DNA of 64,000 bases, taken from the NCBI GenBank assembly GCA_030272585.1, contig BSYQ01000002.1, positions 7,316,001 to 7,380,000 on the forward strand. Reading direction: 5' to 3'. This DNA comes from Bryopsis sp. KO-2023. Lineage: Eukaryota > Chlorophyta > Ulvophyceae > Bryopsidales > Bryopsidaceae. A program made the position numbers and the translations under genes. Shown here piece after piece: positions 31,034 through 42,660 of the stretch; position 1 is the stretch's first letter, and each line of letters begins with the position of its first letter. Below the pieces are notes generated by a model, which saw nothing but the letters and a program-made list of their open reading frames with translations, ran no database searches and had not been told where the DNA came from.

Positions 31034-34000
31034 TGGGAACCTAGGAAACTAGGGCTCCTGGGATGGATGGTCGTGGGTTGGCGCGACGTTAAATAAGGCA
31101 CACTTTCGGGGCTTTTCGAGAAGGACGAAAGGCGGCGAAAAGAGTGACCTGTAACGCAGGCACACAGAATGTTGGCAAAGCGTAAAGGGCGACGTTGGAA
31201 GCTTTGAGGGCCGTGAAGAGAGCGAAGAAAAAGAGTGGTCTCGAAGGGAGTCGTGAACGTTGGAAAGAAGACTTGCGAATCTGAGCACGACGTTTGTTTC
31301 GAGGAAACCACAGCGAGAGCCTAGGAGGAAAGGTCGCACATTCCGATGGCGATATGGTGATACAGGAGCACTAACGAGCGCAGGCTGAACTCAAACGCTG
31401 TAAACGAGGGCAAACGATGCGAGGCAGGAGTTAAAAGTCAAAAGAGGCAACTAGGTGGACCGCACTGCAGGCGGAAAAAGAGAAACAGGTTTATCAGTGT
31501 CAACGTCAAGTTCGAGGAACTGGTAGCAGGGAGCAACTGTCGAACTGAGGAGAGAAAATGCAATTAGAGATACTCCAGGGATGTTGGCGTCTCGAAAGAA
31601 GAGTGCGCGCAACTGCTGCGAAAATAAAAAGGCGAGTCTGGCGCATGAGCAACAGCTTTCTCTGGGTACAAAAGCAATATGATGAGGCGAAGAGAATGGA
31701 AATGTTGGAGGCCGAAGTTGAAGCGAAAAAGCGTACAGACGCTTCGCGGGAAGAAGCAGATGAGACTAGGAAAAAAACTTAGGATGGCTGTTCATGACCT
31801 TGAAAATATCGAAGTATATTCGAAGGAGGATGCACTTGAGGAAATTGCAGGAGGTGGATAGGCGAGCAGACCGACTGACCATGGAGAAGACTGCGTACAC
31901 TACAAGAACCAAGCAGCGTGCTGCCGATGTTGATGCTCAAAGACAAGAAGATCACGAGGCGACAGAAGGGAAGGTTGCCGCGAATCGCAGCCGCTTGGCG
32001 AAAAGAAGTGGACGGACTTGAATTCCGTTTCCAAAAAAGAAAAAAAAGACAGAACACCGAAAAATGGAGCAGCACTGGGAATTCGCAGGTGGCGGCTGAA
32101 TTGGGTCGCGTACCACACAACAGACGTCCAATGGCCAGCGCCAGCGGAATATAATGTGTTAAGAAATGGAAAGGCATCATGTTGGAAGAAGAGCGAGAGC
32201 TCGCAAGAATGGAGTCTGTGAAGTCGAGGATGGAGCTTTGGAGCCTGGGGCAGCCAATGAATATTTCTGCAGTTCGGAACCGTTTTGGAACTCAACTGCA
32301 GCAGGTGCGTCGTGGGACGACGAAAAACGATGAAGATTACGGAAATGAAAAAGAAAGTCGAAAACAGCTGCAAAAAAAAACAGGAACAGGAACTGTTGGA
32401 GAAAAGGAAAGCTTTGGAGGCTGAGTACCAAATGAGATTGATGACAATGGGAAATTGGGACAAGTTGGAGAGGAGCTGACCATTCGAACACAGACACTTG
32501 GAGAGGAAATGGAGAGGTGTCGAATGCAAAGTGAATACACTGCAGCTTCAATAATTGAGGCCAAAGAAGAAGTGAAAGAGCAACTGCAAGAGGTTGTGAA
32601 TTTGAAGTGTGACCTTGAGCGGTGAAGCAGACAAGTGCGGCGAATATGTGTATGGTGGAAGGCCAAGAAGCGAGGAATGTCAGTGCTGGATGCGCACAAC
32701 AGCGTTGAAGACTTGGATAAGTCGCATCAGGGTTCGATGATGCGTCTGAAGGCCAGGAGAAAGCGCAAATGGGTCGTCAGGTGTTGGATAGTACTTGGCA
32801 GTGGCGAATTTTTCGACATGACCTGTGGCTTTGCTACTGGAAGCAGCACCAGCCGATGGATAAGCAGTTGAAAGATGAGTCAGTTCAGAAGCAGCAGCAA
32901 GTAAAGACGAAAAAGGAGCAGTTCCACAAGGATGTGATGGTGGAGGAAAGGAGTAATAAGAAGACAAAAAAATCCAGCCCCTCAAGAGCAAGCTACGGAG
33001 GAGCTGAAACTGGAGATGGAGAAGGGTGTGCCAACTGAAGTGGACTCTAAGGAGGATGAAACCTCAGGTGCAACAAACCCTCACACAGATTTTTATGGAA
33101 TCAAATTAAAAAGACAAATTAATGGAAAAAAACACATATTATAGACACAACATTAGAGGAATAAATGGGTTTGGTATTTTCCTTTCGCATTATTCGCGAG
33201 GTCTCGAATTTTGTCCCCGTGGGACGGGGCTTGACTTAGAAACTTATTTTCAGAATCTACCCATTCAGGTTATGGGGCCTTATTGGTGGAATTCAGAAAT
33301 TGATTTTGATGCATTAGCTCTTTACAGTTTAGGATTCTTTGTCGGGATTTCTTTGGTGGAATACTTGTGGCTCGATAGGGAGCATAGATAACATAAGGAA
33401 AGAGAAAAAGGAATTAAAAAAAAACAGACACGAAAAAGAAAAGAAAAGAATTCGATGAACGGTGAAAAGGATCATAGGAGGTGAAAGAGGCTTAAGGGAA
33501 AGCAAAAGGAAAGATACGAAGGACTTGTATGAAGGCCAAGGATCAAGGACGCGAGAATCGTAGAGATCAACGGGGCTACACACTACAAGGGTATTCAGTT
33601 ATGAAATCATCACAAGGAAAGATGAAGGGGCAAGGATCAAAGCTCGAGGAGAGTGGAAGATCTTGCGAAAGCTTAACGAAGGAAGCTTCAATGGGTGCAA
33701 CCAAGGATTGATCAGGAGGAAAAGGTTGCGGTGAGTTTGATGAAGAGAGATGAACCTTTCTGAGAACCGTACAGGAGGATTAAGAGAAGGAGGATTTGGT
33801 TAAAAACGCGTTAAGGAGATGATTGATAGAGGAGAACTTCAAGTCGCACTTGAAGAAAATGATGATGAAATGATCCTTAAGGATAAGGACAAGGAAAGCA
33901 CAACCGAGAGGTGAAGCATTTGGTATGCTTAAGATAGTCTGAGGATAGGGAAGTTGAGGCATGGACTTTTCTTGAGGAATCGAATGATGTGCTAAAAAAA

Positions 34001-34365
34001 TGGGGCTGATTTGGAAGCCAACAAACCACGGGTATTCGATAAAGTGGAAGGAGTTGAATAGATCAACTTAATGGAAATAGTGTAGTGATGTCCAAGGAAG
34101 CAAGGAAGAACGTTGAAGAGGACAAGGAGAAAAGTAAGAAATTTTATATTTCACTTGGTGAAAGGATCGGTGACTTATCAAATTGGGAAGTCTGTTAGAT
34201 CAATAGTCGGAATAGGTCTTTTCACTTGGACGAAAGTTTGATATTGCTTACCGGGGATTAGGGATGGAGAGGTTAGATGAAGGGATGGTGTCCTCTACCT
34301 AATCACCCTACCAAATCAAACATGTTTTTAGTAAAGAATGGTTCCGATTCTGAGGACAGAATCTT

Positions 34366-34381
34366 AGGATGGGGGGAGAAG
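34366..34381 (+). promoter_or_regulatory. Polypurine tract
   Basis: AGGATGGGGGGAGAAG lies directly before the right LTR, the expected site for plus-strand priming. Confidence 0.75.
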
Positions 34382-34563
34382 TGTAACAAACCCTCTTGGG
34401 GGTAGTCACGGACCGACACCTCGGGGAATCGAACCCCCGGTGACTCACCATGAGTGAGGTGTCTAGGTATTTAGGAGACAAACACTTCTTGTAAACATTC
34501 TTGATTCTTGATTCCCCGCACTCTCTCACGCTTTGGAACACGAACGGTGGCACGTTCGTTACA
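34382..34563 (+). repeat. Right LTR, 182 bp
   Basis: An apparently identical copy of 30838-31019, with the tRNA-like hairpin at 34415-34463. Confidence 0.92.
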
Positions 34564-35410
34564 AGAAGTCTCTTGTTGCTTCTAATCTGTGAAGGGCCCT
34601 ATTGTTCTTCAGAATATGACCCCATGTTGTCTGAACCACTTCCTGCACCTCCTCCTGTGGTGAAGTAGATTTGAGGGCCATGAGGGGCTGTAAGTACTCA
34701 TTCAAAGCAGGACAAACCGGGCTACAAACATTCATCATACCCAACACTTTCTTCAAATCCTTTGGACCTTGTATGTTTGGGAGTCTTTTCTGATGTTTCT
34801 GTACATAGTGTTTGAGAGAGACACCTCCTCCTGACATTGTATATCCCAAAAATACCACCTCCTTCTTCCCAAGCTGGGCCTTGTCTGGGTTAACTGTCAG
34901 GTTGGCCGCCTTGAGAGTTCTCAAGACCTGGTGTAGGTTAGCATCATGTTCCTCCTGTCCTTGATCTCCCACCAGCATGTCATCAACAAAACTCTTGGCT
35001 GGTTGCCCCTCCAACACTCTGGTGATTCTGTCATGAAAGATTCCCGGAGACACGATCCACCCCTGAGGTAGTCTTTGGTATACGAAAATTCCGACTGGGG
35101 TCTGAAATCCAAATAGTGTTTCCAAGCCTGAGCAGGTTTCGACTTGGAAAAAGCCTTGCTCCAAGTCAAGAATGGTAAAGGTGTCCCAGCTTTCTGGAAT
35201 GGATCTGATTACTTGGAGGACATTAATATTATCACCCCCCCAGGAGTGGCTATAGGTGTTGAGGAAGCGGAAGTCCACTGTTTTTCGAACCTTTTCTGAG
35301 GGCTTCCTGAGAAAGAGACATGGGCTGATCATAACCTTTTCATGTGTGGCCAGCCTCCTTATCACTCCTTGACTCCTCCATTGGGGGTATCCCACTGCAC
35401 CTGACTGCAT
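34564..35410 (-). mobile_element. Reverse transcriptase part of a broken LTR-type retroelement
   Basis: The minus frame carries LTR-retroelement reverse transcriptase blocks: KTVDFRFLNTYS, FTILDLEQGFFQVE, YQRLPQGWIVSPGIFHDRI, the catalytic SFVDDMLVG, and KEVVFLGYTMS. The family is Ty3/gypsy-like in broad terms and clearly different from the chromovirus at 56-64 kb. Upstream coding remnants extend to about 35826. The element is broken, split by a younger LTR element and without LTRs that I can find, so it is much older than its insert. Confidence 0.78.
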
Positions 35411-35890
35411 CCTTCATATACACCATGTCATTCGGATTAGGGAGATTGCCTGTGGTCTCTTGACTGCTATTCAAAGTCTCACTGTTCGTAAAGGAAATCT
35501 CAGTGCCCGGACAAAGGGAGACTTCCACCAAACAAAGGCGGGCTGTTAACATCCTGGCATGTGCTGAACAACAGTATTCGAAGTCGACCCTCAACGCCAA
35601 CTGTAGCCGTATGCAGCAGGTTTGGAATCTGCCCCACTGGAATAAGTCCCGAAACGCCAGCTCCTGTAATCTGGACTGGAGGACGTATGGCCACTACCTC
35701 ATATGGTCCCACCACAGTCGACTTCCCCAAAGGTACTTTGATGCGTTTTTGTCGTTGGTGTAGTAGCAATCGTTTCTGACGTTTCCCCAAAAAACCACGC
35801 GAGATCACGACTGCAGGTGCACGCAATATTGCCGGTCTTGGTTCCGGTCCTGACTCCGGTCTTTGTGCCGGTCTTGAAACTTCTGTACAC
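35411..35890 (-). mobile_element. Upstream remnants of the same broken retroelement
   Basis: Minus-strand open pieces (35500-35826, and 35699-35890 with a Lys-Thr-Gly repeat encoded by CCGGTCTTG-type units) lie directly upstream of the reverse transcriptase part. No domain is certain; a retroviral-type protease is possible. Confidence 0.4.
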
Positions 35891-35981
35891 TATAGGATTT
35901 GACCCCTAATACGCTGTGAAATTTTGCGGCAATTTTGGCTAACCCAAAATTGAGCTGAAAACGAAAAAGGAAGGTCGCTCT

Positions 35982-36037
35982 CAAAACGCAAGGGAAACGG
36001 CCAGTTAGGACGGGATTCGACTCCCTTCAGCGTTTTG
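35982..36037 (+). other. tRNA-like hairpin, copy 1 of a pair
   Basis: An 8-bp stem (CAAAACGC / GCGTTTTG) encloses a T-arm-like GGGA-TTCGAC-TCCC containing a B-box core. Total 56 nt, with no D-arm. It is homologous to the hairpin at 36138-36190. Confidence 0.5.
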
Positions 36038-36137
36038 CGTCGGTGAAGAGCGTTTTCGGGCTTTCTTTGGGGAATCCGTTTACGGCCTTCGGCACCACCA
36101 GACGTCAAGGTAATTAATATTCTAATATAAATAAGGT

Positions 36138-36190
36138 AAAACGCACGGGAAAGGCCCAAGGTGGCGGGGTTCGACTCCCCTTTGCGTTTT
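36138..36190 (+). other. tRNA-like hairpin, copy 2 of a pair
   Basis: An 8-bp stem (AAAACGCA / TGCGTTTT) encloses GGG-AAAGG-CCC and a clean T-arm, GGGG-TTCGACT-CCCC. Total 53 nt. Same layout as 35982-36037, 156 bp upstream. Confidence 0.55.
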
Positions 36191-36504
36191 GCTTTGGTGG
36201 GAGGGCTTATAGTATTTTCTTGCATGAAAGATCGACATTCTATTTCAAGGAGCGTGTAACATAGGAAGCACGCTCCAACTTTTTTCTTTCTTTCTGAGGT
36301 GGCTAGTGTGCCTTGGGGAAGGTCTGCTAGGGCCTAAAAACTAGGCGACGGTTATCGTGGGGAGGACGTTCGTGGACGACGGCTTCCTCACTGGTTCCAC
36401 AGGTGAACAGGTAGAATATCGTGCACCAAATTCTTCATTATTCGTTAACTGAAGGAGATTACGCTAACGAAGCTCTCATGTTGTGCATCCGTCTCTTCAA
36501 GGGT

Positions 36505-38045
36505 TTTTTTTAGTGGCGTTTAGCCGCCAATGTGGCGGAAAAAAACAAAATTGGGCCAAATGTGGCGGCATATTTCAAAAGAAATAGCGTGCAATACGCC
36601 ACTATTTCAGACAATTGGTAAAGCCAATACGCCACTCAGTGGCCGTCGAAAAACACAAGAAATCGCTGAAATCGCCATTGTGGCCAGTGAAATATATCGG
36701 AAATAAAGTCGAATCGCCAGATAGTTCAAAGGTGTTCGATTCCACGTGCAATCGAACAATTGAACTCCCTGTTGTGCAGACTGGAAATCCACCACAAGTC
36801 TATAACGCCATTGTTTCCATTCCCCTCTCTACCACGAATTCAACCCCTGCACCACGTCTCTATAATATATTCGTCAGGAATACATGAGTGAGGACAGTTT
36901 TTCGGGAAGAATTTGGAGGAATTTCGTAGCGGTTGGAGAGACAGACATCGCAAAGGTCCACGGGACCTTTGCGATGAAGGCGTCAGCTATCTTACCTTCA
37001 ACTGTGGGAGTGGTATGAAGCACTACCTTATGACCACGAAGAAAAATGAAAATGGGAGAGGACACAGGACCGAAATCGTAACAGAGGACATGTGGTTCGA
37101 CATTCTTGAACGAACTAAGGTGAAAGTGAAGGAAGCTTCAGAGCTTGTGATTTCGGATTTCGAAACCCGATTTCCTCCCAGAGAATTGTTCTCTGCATTC
37201 TCTATTTCACAACCATTTTTCTGGGCCCAAGACCCTGGGAGGGAACTGATTGAACGGTTTTTCAACACAATAAAAAAACATTTTTGTCGAGAAATCGCTC
37301 AGGGAGATACCACGGTTCTTCCCCTTCTTGATGAAGAAAAGTTGAACACACAGTTTGACCTTTTTCAAGTGACGATGAAAGCTTCGTCTTCGCATACATC
37401 AATGGAGTATTGCTGGAAGCATCTGATGGAGAGTCCAGGTGTTCTTCGATTATGCTCGGAATTCGTGAAGCTCACACAGACTGTGCTTATTTTACCGATG
37501 ACGAGCGTCGGTAATGAGAGAAGATTCTCGCAAATGAACTTGACAAAAACAGTTGTTCGTAATTGGCTGCAAGAAGATCATTTAAACGGTTACATCAGAG
37601 TGAAGAATTGTCGGTTTGATATCAGTTCATTTCCCTACAACGAAACTCTTCAAATTTTGGGAAGGACCAAGGATAGAAGGAATCTTCTTTCAAAATGAAG
37701 TGGTGTTTTTCGTGATTGAATTTGGGTCTTCTTGGGTTTCTATTGTTTTTAATGAATGAAAAAAGTAATATCGGTCGCGTGAAGGGTATTTGTGGAATTG
37801 TGCAAGGAGAAGAGATTGTCGATTGTCTTGTGTTTGTAAGAACATTGTTCTGATGAATTGCCAACAATTCAGGGGATTTTTCAAATGGAGTATTTTGGGC
37901 ACACATGTCTAAAATTGTTTCTTTTGGACTTAACAGAATAACATTGCATAAAAAGTAAGAAAAAGCCAAGAGATTGAGCAAAACGCCACATTGGCTTGAA
38001 AAAAAAAATCAAAAAGCCCGCTCAACGCCACAGCGTGGCGGAAAA
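36505..38045 (+). mobile_element. hAT transposon remnant
   Basis: The transposase ORF at 36913-37698 is flanked on both sides by GTGGCG/CGCCAC repeats. Left copies lie near 36512, 36529, 36562, 36596 and 36627; right copies near 37983 and 38028-38040. Outer left GTGGCGTTTAGCCG matches the reverse complement of outer right CGCTCAACGCCAC with few differences. The subterminal repeats fit a hAT element. An 8-bp target duplication was looked for and not found, so the exact ends are uncertain. Confidence 0.65.
36913..37698 (+). CDS. hAT family transposase, C-terminal part
   Basis: An open frame of about 261 residues contains the hAT C-terminal dimerisation region: LILPMTSVGNERRFSQMNL followed by TVVRNWLQEDHLNGYIRVK, matching the family pattern L..P.SS...ER.FS. 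The middle (ERFFNTIKKHFCREIAQ and around) fits the poorly conserved central part. The family DDE enzyme is usually 600-800 residues with an N-terminal BED zinc finger; that part and a clear ATG are not seen, so this is truncated or split by an intron. A perfect 13-bp inverted repeat (ATCGCAAAGGTCC, 3-nt loop) lies inside the frame at 36947-36975. Whether it is active is unknown. Confidence 0.72.
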   Translation: MEEFRSGWRDRHRKGPRDLCDEGVSYLTFNCGSGMKHYLMTTKKNENGRGHRTEIVTEDMWFDILERTKVKVKEASELVISDFETRFPPRELFSAFSISQPFFWAQDPGRELIERFFNTIKKHFCREIAQGDTTVLPLLDEEKLNTQFDLFQVTMKASSSHTSMEYCWKHLMESPGVLRLCSEFVKLTQTVLILPMTSVGNERRFSQMNLTKTVVRNWLQEDHLNGYIRVKNCRFDISSFPYNETLQILGRTKDRRNLLSK

Positions 38046-38442
38046 AAAAATAGGAAAGAGAAGAAAAAAGCCAAGTGGCTTGAAGCTTTGAGTGCTTAGG
38101 AAAAACCCTGGTTGACACCCTTCTGAGGATCCTGTTTTTGTTTTGTTTTTTTCACTCTGATTATATTCAACACCACCACTATGACTTTGGGTAGGCCTCA
38201 GCAGTGGATTGAAAAAAAATTGGGGGCAGATCAGCAGCAGCAAATTTGACTTCTAGAAAAACGACTTGTAGTTGTCTGGCCCCATTATCATAAAAAAGAA
38301 TTTAACTAAACATTAACTAGGAAAAAAAAGGTTTTTTTGTTCTTTTCCTTATCAGGGTATGTTCAGTTTGGTTCAGCATCAAGGATGTCGTTTTTTCTTT
38401 CTACAGTTTTGGTTTTGTTTTGTTTTCAACAATTTTTTCCAG

Positions 38443-38534
38443 CCACTTTTCTAGCAGCAAGACTATCTTTCAAAAAACAAAGTGGGATGGGAAAAAGAAC
38501 AAATGATGAGTTATGTTTCACCCAATTCTACCAG
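38443..38534 (+). CDS. Possible exon of an unknown gene
   Basis: Flanked by a strong acceptor (AATTTTTTCCAG) and a donor (CCAG|GTTTTG), 92 nt. The frame reads TFLAARLSFKKQSGMGKRTN then DELCFTQFYQ. Partner exons were not identified. Confidence 0.3.
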
Positions 38535-39479
38535 GTTTTGTTATGATGATAATAATGCGATGAAATGACCTGAGCTTGGGGCTGATCTTTTTCGAGAATC
38601 GGTTTTCTATAAACAAGAATAGATGAAGCCTGAAATGAACAGGGAAGACTTGGCTTAAAACAAACATACTGAAATATTTTATCCTTATTGGAAAAAAGGG
38701 CTAAGAAAAGAAAAAGAAATGGATTTCAGTGGATTTTCTTATTTTGTTTTTTAATCTCTCTTTGTAGTAACAAGCAGAACATTTATCGAAACACATATTT
38801 CGAACTAGAAACCCTCCAAGAACGGGTTTTTTCTTTTTTTTTACTAATTTTTGGGATTGGTTTGTTTCTTTCGGAGTGCAGGCTCGGAATCCTTAATAAA
38901 CACCCTCACCATAGTGGTGATCTGCCTAGATGATTATCAATGCATAGGGAGGTTAGGGGTATTTGCTTCTCTGTGTGTGTGTGTGTCTATGTTTTGGGGG
39001 AAGTGAATCTGTTCTATCAGAAATCTGTGGGCAGGGCTGTGTTGGGTCCAAATTTAAATTTGTGTTTCCTGGAAGGATGGTGGGGTTTACTTAAGAGGCC
39101 TTTCAAGAACGGTTTTCAGGTTCTGGTGGATGAAAGGCAATTTTAGATCATAGTACTGCAGTGTTTCTGTCACTTTAGCTCATTTTGTATTTCGAATCAG
39201 TGGGAAAGGTTGAGGCTGGGAAAAAAGAGTGAGAGACTGATGTGTCAGTCAAAAGGAAATAAAAAAACGTAAGAACACAAGGGGGGGGACTGTAGTGGTC
39301 CAAATTAAAGACCTGTGGAAAAGAAATATAGAGGCTTCACCCCAGAAAGGACAACCAAATCTATCAAAAACTGATTGGAATATTTTTGTAGGGGTGGAGA
39401 GCTGTAAAAAAAAAAAACAAGCGAACTTATTGAAAGTGAGTGAAAAAAGTGTTGGTTGGCAGAATAGGGTGAGAAACAA
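38535..39479. other. No recognisable gene
   Basis: T-rich, with short ORFs such as 38688-38933 and 38940-39146 plus. No domain is recognised. Confidence 0.4.
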
Positions 39480-42478
39480 AACCATCACCCTGAACCACCT
39501 CAACCTCAGCACCACTAGACAACCAGTAAAAAAACACCAAGCCCCAAAATCATCACCACCCTGAACCACTTCAACCTCAGCACCTCTAGACACCCTGTAA
39601 AACACCAAGCCCCAAAATCATCACCACCCTGAACCACTTCAACCTCAGCACCACTAGACAACCAGTGAAAAAACACCAAGCCCCAAAATCATCACCACCC
39701 TGAACCACTTCAACCTCAGCACCACTAGACAACCAGTAAAAAAACACCAAGCCCAAAATCATCACCACCCTGAACCACCTCAACCTCAGCACTACTAGAC
39801 ACCCTGTAAAAACACCAAGCCTCAAAATCATCACCACCCTGAACCACTTCAACCTCAGCACCTCTAGACACCCTGTAAAAAACCAAGCCCCAAAATCATC
39901 ACCACCCTGAACCACCTCAACCTCAGCACCACTAGACAACCAGTGAAAAAACACCAAGCCCCAAAATCATCACCACCCTGAACCACTTCAACCTCAGCAC
40001 CACTAGACAACCAGTAAAAAAACACCAAGCCCAAAATCATCACCACCCTGAACCACCTCAACCTCAGCACCACTAGACACCCTGTAAAAACACCAAGCCC
40101 CAAAATCATCACCACCCTGAACCACTTCAACCTCAGCACCACTAGACAACCAGTAAAAAAACACCAAGCCCAAAATCATCACCACCCTGAACCACCTCAA
40201 CCTCAGCACCACTAGACACCCTGTAAAAACACCAAGCCCCAAAATCATCACCACCCTGAACCACTTCAACCTCAGCACCAATAGACAACCAGTAAAAAAA
40301 CACCAAGCCCAAAATCATCACCACCCTGAACCACCTCAACCTCAGCACTACTAGACACCCTGTAAAAACACCAAGCCCCAAAATCATCACCACCCTGAAC
40401 CACCTCAACCTCAGCACCACTAGACAACCAGTGAAAAAACACCAAGCCCCAAAATCATCACCACCCTGAACCACCTCAACCTCAGCACTACTAGACACCC
40501 TGTAAAAACACCAAGCCCCAAAATCATCACCACCCTGAACCACCTCAACCTCAGCACCACTAGACAACCAGTGAAAAAACACCAAGCCCCAAAATCATCA
40601 CCACCCTGAACCACCTCAACCTCAGCACCACTAGACACCCTGTAAAAACACCAAGCCCCAAAATCATCACCACCCTGAAAAACCTCAACCTCAGCACCTC
40701 AAGACATCCAGTAAAAGAACCAAGCCCAAAATCATAACCACCCTGAAACACCTCAACCTCAGCACCACTAGACAACCAGTATAAAAACACCAAGCCCCAA
40801 AATCATCACCACCCTGAACCACTTCAACCTCAGCACCTCTAGACACCCTGTAAAAAACCAAGCCCCAAAATCATCACCACCCTGAACCACCTCAACCTCA
40901 GCATCTCTAGGCACCCAGTAAAAAAACCAAGCCCCAAAATCATCACCACCCTGAACCACCTCAACCTCAGCACCTCTAGACATCCAGTAAAAAAACCAAG
41001 CCCCAAAATCATCACCACCCTGAACCACTTCAACCTCAGCACCTCTAGACACCCTGTAAAAAACCAAGCCCCAAAATCATCACCACCCTGAACCACTTCA
41101 ACCTCAGCACCACTAGACAACCAGTGAAAAAACACCAAGCCCCAAAATCATCACCACCCTGAACCACTTCAACCTCAGCACCACTAGACAACCAGTAAAA
41201 AAACACCAAGCCCAAAATCATCACCACCCTGAACCACCTCAACCTCAGCACCACTAGACACCCTGTAAAAACACCAAGCCCCAAAATCATCACCACCCTG
41301 AACCACTTCAACCTCAGCACCACTAGACAACCAGTAAAAAAACACCAAGCCCAAAATCATCACCACCCTGAACCACCTCAACCTCAGCACCACTAGACAC
41401 CCTGTAAAAACACCAAGCCCCAAAATCATCACCACCCTGAACCACTTCAACCTCAGCACCACTAGACAACCAGTAAAAAAACACCAAGCCCAAAATCATC
41501 ACCACCCTGAACCACCTCAACCTCAGCACTACTAGACACCCTGTAAAAACACCAAGCCCCAAAATCATCACCACCCTGAACCACCTCAACCTCAGCACCA
41601 CTAGACAACCAGTGAAAAAACACCAAGCCCCAAAATCATCACCACCCTGAACCACCTCAACCTCAGCACCACTAGACACCCTGTAAAAACACCAAGCCCC
41701 AAAATCATCACCACCCTGAACCACTTCAACCTCAGCACCACTAGACAACCAGTAAAAAAACACCAAGCCCAAAATCATCACCACCCTGAACCACCTCAAC
41801 CTCAGCACCACTAGACAACCAGTGAAAAAACACCAAGCCCCAAAATCATCACCACCCTGAACCACCTCAACCTCAGCACCACTAGACACCCTGTAAAAAC
41901 ACCAAGCCCCAAAATCATCACCACCCTGAAAAACCTCAACCTCAGCACCTCAAGACATCCAGTAAAAGAACCAAGCCCAAAATCATAACCACCCTGAAAC
42001 ACCTCAACCTCAGCACCACTAGACAACCAGTATAAAAACACCAAGCCCCAAAATCATCACCACCCTGAACCACTTCAACCTCAGCACCTCTAGACACCCT
42101 GTAAAAAACCAAGCCCCAAAATCATCACCACCCTGAACCACCTCAACCTCAGCATCTCTAGGCACCCAGTAAAAAAACCAAGCCCCAAAATCATCACCAC
42201 CCTGAACCACCTCAACCTCAGCACCTCTAGACATCCAGTAAAAAAACCAAGCCCCAAAATCATCACCACCCTGAACCACTTCAACCTCAGCACCTCTAGA
42301 CACCCTGTAAAAAACCAAGCCCCAAAATCATCACCACCCTGAACCACCTCAACCTCAGCATCTCTAGGCACCCAGTAAAAAAACCAAGCCCCAAAATCAT
42401 CACCCCTCTGAAACTCCTCAACCTCAGCACCTCTAGACACCCAGCAAAGAAAAAACACCAAGCCCAAAATCATCACCA
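39480..42478. repeat. 70-bp minisatellite array with higher-order repeat
   Basis: About 42 tandem copies of a 69-71 bp unit built round CATCACCACCCTGAACCACC, the phrase CCTCAACCTCAGCACC and ACACCAAGCCCCAAAAT. Sub-types (CTAGACAACCAG against CTAGACACCCTG) alternate to give a 139-bp dimer. The block 40560-41067 recurs at 41811-42318, an offset of exactly 1251 bp or 18 monomers. Antisense ORFs up to 190 codons run through the array because the stop-free frame is preserved by repetition. Confidence 0.97.
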
Positions 42479-42660
42479 CCAGCCCAACCAGCCCCCGACC
42501 AGCCCCCAACCGGCCCAACCGGCCCAACCGGCCCAACCGGCCCAACCGGCCCAACCAGCCCAACCAGCCCAACCAGCCCAACCAGCCCAACCAGCCCAAC
42601 CAGCCCAACCAGCCCAACCAGCCCAACCAGCCCAAACTGCCCAAACAGCCCAAACTGCCC
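42479..42660. repeat. (AGCCCAACC)n nonamer array
   Basis: About 20 copies of a 9-bp unit, with a CGGCCCAAC variant run in the first third. It directly abuts the 70-bp array. Confidence 0.95.

Larger units (their letters stand above)
30838..34563 (+). mobile_element. Non-autonomous LTR element (LARD-like), nested
   Basis: A 3726-bp element with 182-bp LTRs (30838-31019 and 34382-34563) that look identical. LTRs start TGTAAC and end GTTACA. A 5-bp target duplication AGAAG lies at 30833-30837 and 34564-34568. A primer-binding site follows the left LTR and a purine tract precedes the right one, fixing plus orientation. No protease, reverse transcriptase, RNase H or integrase is recognised inside. 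About 31558-33038 carries Lys/Glu-rich coiled-coil-like coding remnants on the plus strand, with about half a dozen or more breaks. It resembles large retrotransposon derivatives that move with enzymes supplied by others. LTR identity suggests a very recent insertion into an older retroelement. Confidence 0.88.

Noticed and set aside
36505-38045. 8-bp target duplication for the hAT transposase element
   Set aside because: No matching 8-mers were found next to the outermost GTGGCG repeats, so exact ends are not claimed.
39480-42478. CRISPR-like array
   Set aside because: Monomers are repeated over their whole length with no unique spacers, and the DNA is eukaryotic.
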